The notes under the pieces are model-generated. The model did no database searches, was not told the DNA's origin, and worked only from the letters and a program-made list of their open reading frames with translations. From Pseudomonas wadenswilerensis (GTDB lineage Bacteria; Pseudomonadota; Gammaproteobacteria; Pseudomonadales; Pseudomonadaceae): 64,000 nt of DNA. Position numbers and translations under genes: made by a program. Positions 33,096-41,074 of this stretch are shown here, piece by piece (position 1 is the first letter of the stretch; every line of letters starts with the position of its first letter). The stretch spans positions 248,001-312,000 of the forward strand of contig NZ_UIDD01000011.1 of NCBI RefSeq assembly GCF_900497695.1, written 5' to 3'.

Positions 33096-34370
33096 ATGCA
33101 GGATGAGTTCAACGACCCGCTCTGGCGCCAGGTCGTCTCCGGCGCGCAGATGCTCTTCGTCGCCTTCGGCGCGCTGGTATTGATGCCACTGATTACGGGG
33201 CTGGACCCCAACGTCGCGCTGTTCACTGCGGGTCTGGGAACTCTGCTGTTTCAGGTGGTAACTGGCCGTCAGGTTCCGGTATTCCTGGCGTCCAGCTTCG
33301 CCTTCATTACCCCGATCATCCTCGCCAAAGGCCAGTTCGGCCTGGCCGAGACCATGGGCGGGGTAATGGCTGCAGGTTTCGTCTACACCTTCCTCGGCCT
33401 TGCCGTAAAAATCAAAGGCACCGGCTTTATCGACCGCCTGCTGCCACCGGTAGTGATCGGCCCGGTGATCATCTCGATCGGCCTGGCCATGGCACCGATT
33501 GCCGCCAACATGGCCATGGGCAAGGCGGGTGACGGCACCGAACTGCTGCCGTACGGCACCGCCATGATGATCTCCATGCCGGCGCTGCTGACCACCCTGA
33601 TCGTCGCGGTGTTCGGCAAGGGCATCTTCCGTCTGGTGCCGATCATCGCCGGTGTACTGATGGGCTTTGGCCTGTCGTTCTACTTCGGCGTGGTCGACAC
33701 CGCCAAGATCGCCGCCGCGCCATGGCTGGCCCTGCCGCACTTCACCGCGCCAGCATTCAACTGGCAGGCGATCCTGTTCATCGTGCCGGTGGCCCTGGCA
33801 CCTGCGATCGAGCACATCGGCGGCGTGATTGCGGTGGGCAGCGTGACTGGCCGCGATTACCTGAAGAAGCCTGGCCTGCACCGTACCCTGCTCGGTGACG
33901 GCATCGCCACCACCACCGCCGGCCTGTTCGGTGGGCCGCCCAACACTACCTACGCCGAAGTGACTGGCGCAGTGATGCTGACCAAGAACTACAACCCGAA
34001 GATCATGACCTGGGCGGCAATCTTTGCCATCACCCTGGCTTTCATCGGCAAGTTCGGCGCGCTGCTGCAAAGCATTCCGGTACCGGTAATGGGCGGCATC
34101 CTCTGCCTGCTGTTTGGCTCGATCGCCGCAGTGGGCATGAACACCATGATCCGTCACAAGATCGACCTCAGCGAGGCGCGCAACCTGGTGATCGTTTCGG
34201 TGACCCTGGTATTCGGTATCGGTGGCGTGCTGATCGGTAGCGGCACTGGCCCGGACGACTGGGGCCTGAAGGGCATCGCCCTGTGTGCCGTGGTGGCTAT
34301 TGCCTTGAACCTGCTGCTGCCGGGTAACGACAGCTGGAAAAACAAGGCGCTGGACGATCAGTTGCCTTGA
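33096..34370 (+). CDS. uraA: Uracil permease (uracil:proton symporter)
   Basis: 424 residues with about 12-14 hydrophobic segments. It is a nucleobase-cation symporter-2 family member: VFLASSFAFITPI near the N-terminus, substrate-site glutamate in PAIEHIGGVIAVGSV, and GLFGGPPNTTYAEVTG. It imports uracil with protons at the inner membrane and works with Upp, encoded two bases upstream. A REP pair follows. Confidence 0.94.
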   Translation: MQDEFNDPLWRQVVSGAQMLFVAFGALVLMPLITGLDPNVALFTAGLGTLLFQVVTGRQVPVFLASSFAFITPIILAKGQFGLAETMGGVMAAGFVYTFLGLAVKIKGTGFIDRLLPPVVIGPVIISIGLAMAPIAANMAMGKAGDGTELLPYGTAMMISMPALLTTLIVAVFGKGIFRLVPIIAGVLMGFGLSFYFGVVDTAKIAAAPWLALPHFTAPAFNWQAILFIVPVALAPAIEHIGGVIAVGSVTGRDYLKKPGLHRTLLGDGIATTTAGLFGGPPNTTYAEVTGAVMLTKNYNPKIMTWAAIFAITLAFIGKFGALLQSIPVPVMGGILCLLFGSIAAVGMNTMIRHKIDLSEARNLVIVSVTLVFGIGGVLIGSGTGPDDWGLKGIALCAVVAIALNLLLPGNDSWKNKALDDQLP

Positions 34371-34383
34371 TCTGATTGCCTGA

Positions 34384-34490
34384 TGGGGCCGCTGCGCGGC
34401 CCATCGCTGGCAAAGCCAGCTCCCACAGAGTGCATGCATTGCCATTGTGGGAGCCGGCGTTGCCGGCGATGGGTCGCACAGCGGCCCCTT
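34384..34490. repeat. Pair of inverted REP elements with flanking stems
   Basis: GGGGCCGCTGCGCGGCCC hairpin, then CCATCGCTGGCAAAGCCAGC and the facing TGTGGGAGCCGGCGTTGCCG, ending GCGGCCCC. It lies between convergent uraA and hemH and may stabilise or end both transcripts. Confidence 0.85.
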
Positions 34491-34494
34491 GCAT

Positions 34495-35511
34495 TCAATC
34501 TGCTTGCAGACACATCCCCTTCAACGCCTGCACCCACTGTGGGTGATCATTCAGGCACGGCACCAGCACCAGCTCTTCGCCGCCCGCCTCGACAAACTGC
34601 TCGCGCCCACGATCACCGATTTCCTCCAGGGTCTCGATGCAATCGGCGACAAATGCCGGGCACATCACCAGCAGCTTTTTCACCCCTGACTTACCCAGCT
34701 CATCCAGGCGCGTTTCGGTATAGGGCTCGATCCACTTCGCCCGCCCCAGCCGTGACTGGAATGACACCGACCATTTGCCGTCGGCAATGCCCATCTTCTT
34801 CGCAAACGCCTGGGCGGTGCGCAGGCACTGGCCGCGGTAACAAACTGCAAGCATTTCGGGCGAAGCGTCTCGACAGCAATCGGCATCCTGGAAGCAATGG
34901 TTGCCGGTCGGGTCGAGCTTTTTCAGATGCCGCTCGGGCAGGCCATGAAAGCTCAGCAGCAGGTGGTCGTAATCCTGCTGCAGATAAGGCTGCGCACTGG
35001 CGGCCAGGGCATCGATGTATTCAGGCTTGTCGTAGAACGGCTGCAGGATCGCCATCTCAATCGGCAGCTTCTGCTCGACAATCACCTGCTTGGCCTGCTC
35101 GATGACCGTGGTCACGGTGCTGTCGGCAAACTGTGGATACAGCGGCGCCAGGGTGACCTTCTGCACGCCCTGGCTGGCCAAGCGTGCCAGTACTGTCGGC
35201 AACGAAGGCTCGCCATAGCGCATGGCGATTTCCACCGGGCCGTGGCTCCACTGCTCGCGCATGGCCGCCTGCAGGCGACGGGTCAGCACCACCAGTGGCG
35301 AGCCCTCGTCCCACCAGATCGAAGCATAGGCATGGGCCGACTGCTCCGGGCGCTTGATCAGAATCAGCGACACCAGCAACCGGCGCACCGGCCACGGCAG
35401 GTCGATGACATAGGGGTCCATGAGAAACTGATTGAGGTACCGGCGCACGTCGGCGACAGAGGTGGAAGCCGGTGAACCCAGGTTGACCAGCAGCAAAGCG
35501 TGATCGGTCAT
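34495..35511 (-). CDS. hemH: Ferrochelatase
   Basis: 338 residues from the ATG at 35511 (MTDHALLLVNLGSPAS). The catalytic histidine is in LLLSFHGLPERHLKK, and CYRGQC and GKSGVKKLLVMCPAFVADC follow. It inserts Fe(II) into protoporphyrin IX, the last step of haem synthesis. It lies 13 bases after the TIGR01777 epimerase gene on the same strand, so both probably share the promoter region that carries a PplR-like site (36544-36567). Confidence 0.95.
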   Translation of the reverse strand: MTDHALLLVNLGSPASTSVADVRRYLNQFLMDPYVIDLPWPVRRLLVSLILIKRPEQSAHAYASIWWDEGSPLVVLTRRLQAAMREQWSHGPVEIAMRYGEPSLPTVLARLASQGVQKVTLAPLYPQFADSTVTTVIEQAKQVIVEQKLPIEMAILQPFYDKPEYIDALAASAQPYLQQDYDHLLLSFHGLPERHLKKLDPTGNHCFQDADCCRDASPEMLAVCYRGQCLRTAQAFAKKMGIADGKWSVSFQSRLGRAKWIEPYTETRLDELGKSGVKKLLVMCPAFVADCIETLEEIGDRGREQFVEAGGEELVLVPCLNDHPQWVQALKGMCLQAD

Positions 35512-35524
35512 GCAACGTCCTATT

Positions 35525-36430
35525 TCAGAGGCGGCTGGACAGTTCATCCAGGGCCGATTGCAGATCATTGAAGCGGAAGGTGAAACCGGCGGCCAGCAAA
35601 CGTACCGGCCGCGCCCTTTGCCCCCCCAGCAGCAGGGTCGACAGCTCGCCCAGCCCGGCCTTGAGCACCAGCGCCGGCAGCGGCATGAACGCCGGGCGAT
35701 GCATGGCCCGGCCCAGACGCCTGGCAAACTCGCGGTTGCGCACCGGCTCCGGGGCGCAGGCATTATAAGGACCGCTGGCATCCTTGTGCTGCAAGAGAAA
35801 ATCAATCAGGGCGATCTGGTCGTGTATATGAATCCACGGCATCCACTGCCGACCATCGCCAATAGGCCCGCCCAGCCCCAGTTTGAACGGCAGGCGCAGG
35901 CGCGACAAAAAGCCGCCCTCGCTCGACAGCACCAAGCCGGTACGCACCAGTACCACACGAATACCCAGAGGCTGGGCAGCCATGGCGGTTTCTTCCCAGG
36001 CGATGCACAGCTGGCTGGCAAAATCCTCCTTGACCGGCTGCGAGGCTTCGGTGAGCTCACGCTCGCCACCATCGCCATACCAACCTACCGCCGAGCCCGA
36101 AATCAGCACTTGAGGGCGCTGCTGGCGCGCCTCCAGCCAGGCCAGCAATTGTTCGGTCAGGGTGATCCGACTGGCCCAGAGCAATGCCCGTCGACTGGAA
36201 CTCCAGGGCCGATCGGCTATCGGTGCACCGGCCAGATTGATCACCGCATCCACGGTGTCGTCATCGGCCAGCTCGTCAAGCCGGGCAATGCCGCGCACGC
36301 CAGCACCACATAACCTGCCCACCTGTTCAGGGCGACGACTCCAGACCGTCAGCCGATGCCCCTGGGCCAGCCAGTGCTGGCACAGGTGTTGGCCGATCAA
36401 CCCGGTACCGCCGGTCAGCAATATATGCAT
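35525..36430 (-). CDS. TIGR01777 family NAD(P)-binding epimerase-like protein
   Basis: 301 residues. The N-terminal NAD(P) motif is MHILLTGGTGLIGQHLCQHW. The C-terminal DUF1731 part (FRFNDLQSALDELSS) matches the YfcH/SulA-like TIGR01777 family of extended short-chain dehydrogenases. Substrate unknown. It is transcribed away from the FAD oxidoreductase gene; the shared 186-base gap holds a PplR-type direct repeat. hemH follows. Confidence 0.88.
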   Translation of the reverse strand: MHILLTGGTGLIGQHLCQHWLAQGHRLTVWSRRPEQVGRLCGAGVRGIARLDELADDDTVDAVINLAGAPIADRPWSSSRRALLWASRITLTEQLLAWLEARQQRPQVLISGSAVGWYGDGGERELTEASQPVKEDFASQLCIAWEETAMAAQPLGIRVVLVRTGLVLSSEGGFLSRLRLPFKLGLGGPIGDGRQWMPWIHIHDQIALIDFLLQHKDASGPYNACAPEPVRNREFARRLGRAMHRPAFMPLPALVLKAGLGELSTLLLGGQRARPVRLLAAGFTFRFNDLQSALDELSSRL

Positions 36431-36543
36431 GGCTGTGTCCTCACATGGCGCGCCAGTGGTCTATTTTTAACAACAAGGCACTTTTTTGACCGATCGCTCT
36501 CGGATAAACATAGGCCAACCTGTGGTAACGAGCGGAATCATCT

Positions 36544-36589
36544 TATACAGGATTCATGCATTGTACAGGTTTACCGGGCAGCGTAGTCT
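36544..36589 (+). promoter_or_regulatory. PplR/LitR-type operator and promoter of the FAD oxidoreductase
   Basis: Direct repeat TATACA-N12-TGTACA at 36544-36567, an exact match to the published P. putida PplR1 consensus T(G/A)TACA-N12-TGTA(C/T)A. The second half-site overlaps a -35-like TTGTAC (36561-36566), followed after 17 bases by TAGTCT (36584-36589), 27 bases before the ATG. Read on the other strand the site also fits the consensus, towards the epimerase-hemH pair. Confidence 0.75.
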
Positions 36590-36616
36590 GCAACCATAAG
36601 GTTCGAAGAGGCCATC

Positions 36617-37603
36617 ATGACTGTACCTATTGCCATCATCGGGGCCGGTATTGCCGGCCTTTCCGCGGCCCAGGCATTGCAGAAAGCCGGGCAGACCGTT
36701 CATTTGTTCGACAAGGGCCACGGCAGCGGGGGACGCATGGCCAGCAAGCGCAGCGATGCCGGCGCCCTCGACCTTGGCGCCCAGTATTTCACTGCCCGTG
36801 ACCGGCGTTTTGTCGACCAGTTGCAACAATGGGTGGCCGCCGGCTGGGCGGCAGAATGGAAGCCGCAGCTGTATCACTACCAGGATGGTGTACTGAGCCC
36901 CTCCCCCGATGAACAGACGCGCTGGGTCGGCGTACCGCGCATGAGCGCCATCACCCGCGGCCTGCTCAAGGATGTCACGGTGAACTTCCGTTGCCGTATT
37001 GCCGAGGTCTATCGCGGCCAGAAGTACTGGCACCTGCAGGACACAGACGGCTGCAGCCACGGTCCGTTCAGCCGGGTGGTGGTCGCCGTGCCGGCACCCC
37101 AGGCTACCCAGCTGCTGAGCGCCGCCCCCAAGCTCGCCGCCACTGCGGCCGGCGTGCAGATGGACCCGACCTGGGCCATTGCCCTGGCCTTCGACACACC
37201 GCTCGACACACCGATGCAGGGCTGCTTCGTGCAAGACAGCGCCCTCGACTGGCTGGCGCGCAACCGCAGCAAACCCGGGCGCGATGAACATATGGACACC
37301 TGGGTACTGCATGCCACCGCAAGCTGGAGCAAACACCATATCGACCTGGCCAAGGAGGCCGTCATCGAGCAGCTGTGGGGCGACTTCGCCGAGCTGGTCG
37401 GCTGCGTGGTCCCGGCTCCGAATTTCTCCCTCGCCCATCGCTGGCTTTATGCCCGGCCGGCCAGCAACCACGAATGGGGTGCCCTGGCGGATGCCGACCT
37501 GGGCTTGTATGCCTGCGGCGACTGGTGTCTGTCTGGCCGCGTCGAGGGTGCCTGGTTGAGCGGCCAGGAAGCGGCCCGGCGTTTGCTGGAACACCTGGAA
37601 TAG
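36617..37603 (+). CDS. FAD-dependent oxidoreductase (renalase-like amine oxidase fold)
   Basis: 328 residues. The FAD motif is PIAIIGAGIAGLSAAQAL, followed by the flavin-amine-oxidase pattern GGRMASKR and LDLGAQYFTARD. The C-terminal FAD-contact block is GLYACGDWCLSGRVEGAWLSG. It resembles renalase-like proteins, several of which oxidise aberrant NAD(P)H isomers; the substrate here is unknown. The PplR-type site just upstream suggests light induction. Confidence 0.88.
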   Translation: MTVPIAIIGAGIAGLSAAQALQKAGQTVHLFDKGHGSGGRMASKRSDAGALDLGAQYFTARDRRFVDQLQQWVAAGWAAEWKPQLYHYQDGVLSPSPDEQTRWVGVPRMSAITRGLLKDVTVNFRCRIAEVYRGQKYWHLQDTDGCSHGPFSRVVVAVPAPQATQLLSAAPKLAATAAGVQMDPTWAIALAFDTPLDTPMQGCFVQDSALDWLARNRSKPGRDEHMDTWVLHATASWSKHHIDLAKEAVIEQLWGDFAELVGCVVPAPNFSLAHRWLYARPASNHEWGALADADLGLYACGDWCLSGRVEGAWLSGQEAARRLLEHLE

Positions 37604-37663
37604 CTTATCGGGGCTGCTTCTGTTCAGCCCCGCTGCGCGTGTTTCGACATCCTGCACAAAGGT

Positions 37664-37703
37664 TGTACAAGTAATTTGACTTGCACAGGTTTATCTCTAT
37701 GAT
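37664..37703 (+). promoter_or_regulatory. PplR/LitR-type operator (first of two) and operon promoter
   Basis: Direct repeat TGTACA-N12-TGCACA at 37664-37687, with one mismatch to the PplR1 consensus. It overlaps a good promoter: TTGACT (37676-37681), 16 bases, TATGAT (37698-37703). The promoter fires towards the DUF523 - pplR1-like - phrB - SDR operon. Confidence 0.75.
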
Positions 37704-37713
37704 GAGATTTATC

Positions 37714-37737
37714 TGTACAGCTTTTTATTTTTGTACA
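37714..37737 (+). promoter_or_regulatory. PplR/LitR-type operator (second of two), perfect match
   Basis: TGTACA-N12-TGTACA, an exact fit to the PplR1 consensus, 26 bases past the first site and 20 bases before the DUF523/DUF1722 start. It lies downstream of the likely start of transcription, where a bound protein could block elongation. Confidence 0.8.
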
Positions 37738-37757
37738 ATATTTTTCAGGATCTGTTC

Positions 37758-38726
37758 ATGGACGCTCATGACCTGCCGCGCAAACCCCGCATCGCTGTCA
37801 GTGCCTGCCTGATCGGTCAGGAGGTGCGCTTCAACGGTGGTCACAAGGCTTCGCGACTGTGCAACGAGGTGCTCAGCGAACACTTCGAGTTCGTCCCGGT
37901 GTGCCCGGAAGTCGCCATTGGCTTGGGCGTGCCTCGCGCACCTATCCGTCTGATCGGCGATCCAGCCGACCCGCAGGCGGTGTGCAGTCGCGACCCGGGC
38001 CTGGATCTGTCCGGTCCGTTGCGCGCCTATGGTCAACAGATGGCCAAGGATCTTGGCGACATCTGCGGCTACATCTTCATGCACAAATCACCGTCCTGCG
38101 GCCTGGAACGGGTCAAGGTCTATCAGGCCAATGGCTACCCGGCAGCGGAAGGCGGCCGCGGGCTGTTCGCCGCCGCGTTCTGCGAACAGCATCCTGACCT
38201 GCCGGTGGAGGAAGACGGCAGGTTGTGCGATCCGGTACTGCGGGAGAACTTCATCACCCGCGTGTACGCCTACGCCGACTGGCAGCAACTGCTCACCGAT
38301 GGCGTCAGCCGTGGCGCCCTGATCGCTTTTCATGCCCGCTACAAGTACCAGCTGATGGCCCACAACCCTCAACGGTACAAGACGCTGGGCAAACTGCTGG
38401 GCAGCATGACCCGTGACGATGACCCCGAAGTGCTTGCCCCGCACTATTTCAGCCAGCTGATGCAGGCCCTGCGCCGCTGCGCCAGCCGCGGCACCCACAG
38501 CAATGTGCTGCTGCACCTGAGCGGTTACCTGCGCGATGCCCTGAGCCGCGACGACAAGCAGGAAATCCAGCAACTGATCGCCCAGTACCATGCCGGCGTA
38601 GTACCGCTGGTGGTGCCTCTGACGCTGCTCAAGCATCACTTACGCAACCACCCCGACCCCTACCTGGCGCAGCAGGTATACCTGCAACCGCACCCGGAAA
38701 ACCTGAGCCTGCGCAATGCCATCTGA
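37758..38726 (+). CDS. DUF523 and DUF1722 (YbgA) fusion protein
   Basis: 322 residues from the ATG at 37758 (CAGGA upstream). Residues 1-150 are a DUF523 domain (AVSACLIGQEVRFNGGHK; cysteine-containing MHKSPSCGLERVKVY). Residues 190-315 are a DUF1722/YbgA domain (YKYQLMAHNPQRYKTLG). Function unknown. YbgA is encoded next to photolyase in E. coli too, and here the gene heads the operon with the PplR-like regulator and phrB, behind two PplR-type sites. A light-linked role is inferred from that context. Confidence 0.9.
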   Translation: MDAHDLPRKPRIAVSACLIGQEVRFNGGHKASRLCNEVLSEHFEFVPVCPEVAIGLGVPRAPIRLIGDPADPQAVCSRDPGLDLSGPLRAYGQQMAKDLGDICGYIFMHKSPSCGLERVKVYQANGYPAAEGGRGLFAAAFCEQHPDLPVEEDGRLCDPVLRENFITRVYAYADWQQLLTDGVSRGALIAFHARYKYQLMAHNPQRYKTLGKLLGSMTRDDDPEVLAPHYFSQLMQALRRCASRGTHSNVLLHLSGYLRDALSRDDKQEIQQLIAQYHAGVVPLVVPLTLLKHHLRNHPDPYLAQQVYLQPHPENLSLRNAI

Positions 38727-39603
38727 TGCGCTGCTGCCGATCCGCGAGGTGACGCGCCTGACCGGCGTCAACCCGGTCACCCTGCGCGCCTGGGAACGCC
38801 GTTATGGCCTGATCGTGCCGCAACGCACCGGCAAGGGGCATCGCCTCTACAGCCAGGAAAACGTCCAGCGCATCCAGCAGATTCTCACCTGGCTCAACCG
38901 CGGTGCCGCGGTCAGCCAGGTCAGATCCTTGCTGGAAGCCACCCCCAGTGCAGCGCAATCGCCTGCCGGCAGCGACTGGCAAGGCCTGCGCGAGCAACTG
39001 AAAGAGGCCATTGCCGCCCTCGCCGAGCGCCGCCTTGAGCAACACCTGAACCAGGCCATGGCCCTGTACCCGGCGGCAACGCTCTGCGAACACCTGTTGA
39101 TGCCGCTGCTTGCCGATCTGGAACTGCGCTGGCAGGGCCAGTTTGCCGCAGGGCTTGAGCAAGTGTTCTTTCATTCCTGGCTGCGCAGCAAACTGGGCAC
39201 GCGGATCTACCACAACAACCATCAGCTCGGCGGAGCCCCGTTGCTGCTGGTCAACGGCTCGGACCTGGCCTTCGACCCACGGCTCTGGCTGAGCGCCTGG
39301 CTGGCGAGCAATGCCGGGTTTCCGGTGCAGGTCTTCGACTGGCCGCCGCCCGGCAACGAGCTGAGCCTGGCTGTAGGCCATCTGCAGCCCTGGGCGTTGC
39401 TGCTGAGCGTCGACAAGTCGGTCGACATATCCCGATTGCAACGAAACCTGGCCAACGTCGAAATTCCGAAACTCCTATGTGGCCGCGCAGTCAGCATTCA
39501 TAAGCATGCCCTGCAGGCCTGGACGGACGAGACGCTGTTTGCCCTCGACTCTCCCCAGGCAGCGCTGCACTGCCTGCAACGACTCAGTGGACGCGCGCCA
39601 TGA
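38716..39603 (+). CDS. pplR1: MerR-family light-response regulator, class II LitR (PplR1-like)
   Basis: 295 residues; the start overlaps the previous gene by 11 bases. The N-terminal MerR helix-turn-helix is REVTRLTGVNPVTLRAWERR. The C-terminal half follows the LitR/CarH layout, but the cobalamin-binding residues are lost: the W-x9-EH motif appears as W139...E148-Q149, one residue shorter, and no D-x-H-x-x-G histidine is present. This fits class II LitR proteins, which do not use B12. In P. putida KT2440, PplR1 works with LOV blue-light receptors encoded elsewhere and controls phrB and other genes. Its own operon carries two matching sites, so it should be autoregulated. Confidence 0.88.
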   Translation: MPSDALLPIREVTRLTGVNPVTLRAWERRYGLIVPQRTGKGHRLYSQENVQRIQQILTWLNRGAAVSQVRSLLEATPSAAQSPAGSDWQGLREQLKEAIAALAERRLEQHLNQAMALYPAATLCEHLLMPLLADLELRWQGQFAAGLEQVFFHSWLRSKLGTRIYHNNHQLGGAPLLLVNGSDLAFDPRLWLSAWLASNAGFPVQVFDWPPPGNELSLAVGHLQPWALLLSVDKSVDISRLQRNLANVEIPKLLCGRAVSIHKHALQAWTDETLFALDSPQAALHCLQRLSGRAP

Positions 39604-39631
39604 ACACCACCGCCAATGGCAAAGGAACACC

Positions 39632-41074
39632 ATGCAACTGATCTGGCTGCGCAGCGACCTGCGCGTACTCGACAACACCGCGCTGGCAGCGGCCTGCGAA
39701 CACGGCCCGACCCTCGCGGTATGGCTGCTCAGCCCCGGGCAATGGCTGGACCATGACGATGCGCCGTGCAAGGTCGACTTCTGGTTGCGCAACCTGCAAA
39801 GCCTGCGCACAGCGCTGGCGCAGTTGAACATTCCCCTGCTGATCCGTCACGCCGACACCTGGCAACAGGCACCGCAAGCCTTGCTACGACTGTGCCGTGA
39901 ACACCAGGTACAGGCTGTGCATTTCAACGAGGAATATGGCGTCAATGAAAGCGTCCGCGACCAGGCGGTACAAGCCGCCCTCGGCCAGCAAGGCATTGCC
40001 GTACACGGCTATCTCGACCAACTGCTGTTCAAGCCCGGCAGCATCCTTACCCGCAGCGGCGGCTACTTCCAGGTCTTCAGCCAGTTCCGCAAGGTCTGTT
40101 ACGAGCGCCTGCACCTGGGCTTGCCGCGCCTGGTCAACGAGCTGAAGGCGCAAGCGCCGACAGCTGTCGCCAGCGACCCGGTGCCCAGTGAAGTCGCCGG
40201 TTTCCAGCCGCCCCCACAATCCTTGCGCGACCTCTGGCCAGCCGGTGAGGATGAAGCGCAGCGACGCCTGCAACGCTTCATCGACGAACGCGCCGAGGAT
40301 TACCAGGAGCAGCGCGACTTTCCCGCGGTCGCCGGCACCAGCCAATTGTCGGCCTATCTGGCTGCCGGGGTGATCTCGCCGCGCCAGTGCCTGCACGCCG
40401 CGCTAAGCCACAACTTTGGCGAGTTCGACAGTGGCAACCGGGGCCTGGTGACCTGGATCAACGAACTGCTCTGGAGGGAGTTCTACAAGCATATTCTGGT
40501 TGGCTACCCGCGGGTCTCGATGCACCGCGCCTTCCGCCCGGAAACCGAGGCCCTGCCCTGGCGCCACGCGCCGGATGAACTCAAGGCCTGGCAGCAAGGG
40601 CAGACCGGTATCCCGATCATCGATGCCGCCATGCGCCAATTGCACGCCACCGGCTGGATGCACAACCGCCTGCGCATGATCGTCGCCATGTTCCTGACCA
40701 AGAACCTGTTGATCGACTGGCGCGAAGGCGAACGCTTTTTCATGCGCCACCTGATCGACGGAGACCTGGCCGCTAACAACGGCGGCTGGCAGTGGAGCGC
40801 CTCGACCGGTACCGATGCCGCGCCGTACTTTCGTATCTTCAATCCGCTCAGCCAGTCGCAACGCTTCGATGCAGGTGGTAGCTTCATTCGGCAATGGCTA
40901 CCGGAACTGGTGGATGTAGCTGAAAAAAATATCCACCATCCAGTGATTACTGACGATCTTTTTGCTTCTAACCTTTATCCACAGCCTATTGTGGACCTCA
41001 GTAGCAGTCGCCAACGTGCGTTGAATGCATTCAAGAATTTACCCACGCGGCAGGAAGAGAGGGCAGTAACGTGA
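39632..41074 (+). CDS. phrB: Deoxyribodipyrimidine photolyase (class I CPD)
   Basis: 480 residues from the ATG at 39632, which follows AAAGGA. The N-terminal antenna domain starts MQLIWLRSDLRVLDNTALAA. The FAD domain has WREFYKHILVGYPRVSM, GWMHNRLRMIVAMFLTKNLL, and the signature GGWQWSASTGTDAAPYFRIF-type block. The enzyme repairs cyclobutane pyrimidine dimers with blue light. It lies 28 bases after the PplR1-like gene and overlaps the SDR gene by four bases (GTGA), within the same light-linked operon. Confidence 0.95.
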   Translation: MQLIWLRSDLRVLDNTALAAACEHGPTLAVWLLSPGQWLDHDDAPCKVDFWLRNLQSLRTALAQLNIPLLIRHADTWQQAPQALLRLCREHQVQAVHFNEEYGVNESVRDQAVQAALGQQGIAVHGYLDQLLFKPGSILTRSGGYFQVFSQFRKVCYERLHLGLPRLVNELKAQAPTAVASDPVPSEVAGFQPPPQSLRDLWPAGEDEAQRRLQRFIDERAEDYQEQRDFPAVAGTSQLSAYLAAGVISPRQCLHAALSHNFGEFDSGNRGLVTWINELLWREFYKHILVGYPRVSMHRAFRPETEALPWRHAPDELKAWQQGQTGIPIIDAAMRQLHATGWMHNRLRMIVAMFLTKNLLIDWREGERFFMRHLIDGDLAANNGGWQWSASTGTDAAPYFRIFNPLSQSQRFDAGGSFIRQWLPELVDVAEKNIHHPVITDDLFASNLYPQPIVDLSSSRQRALNAFKNLPTRQEERAVT

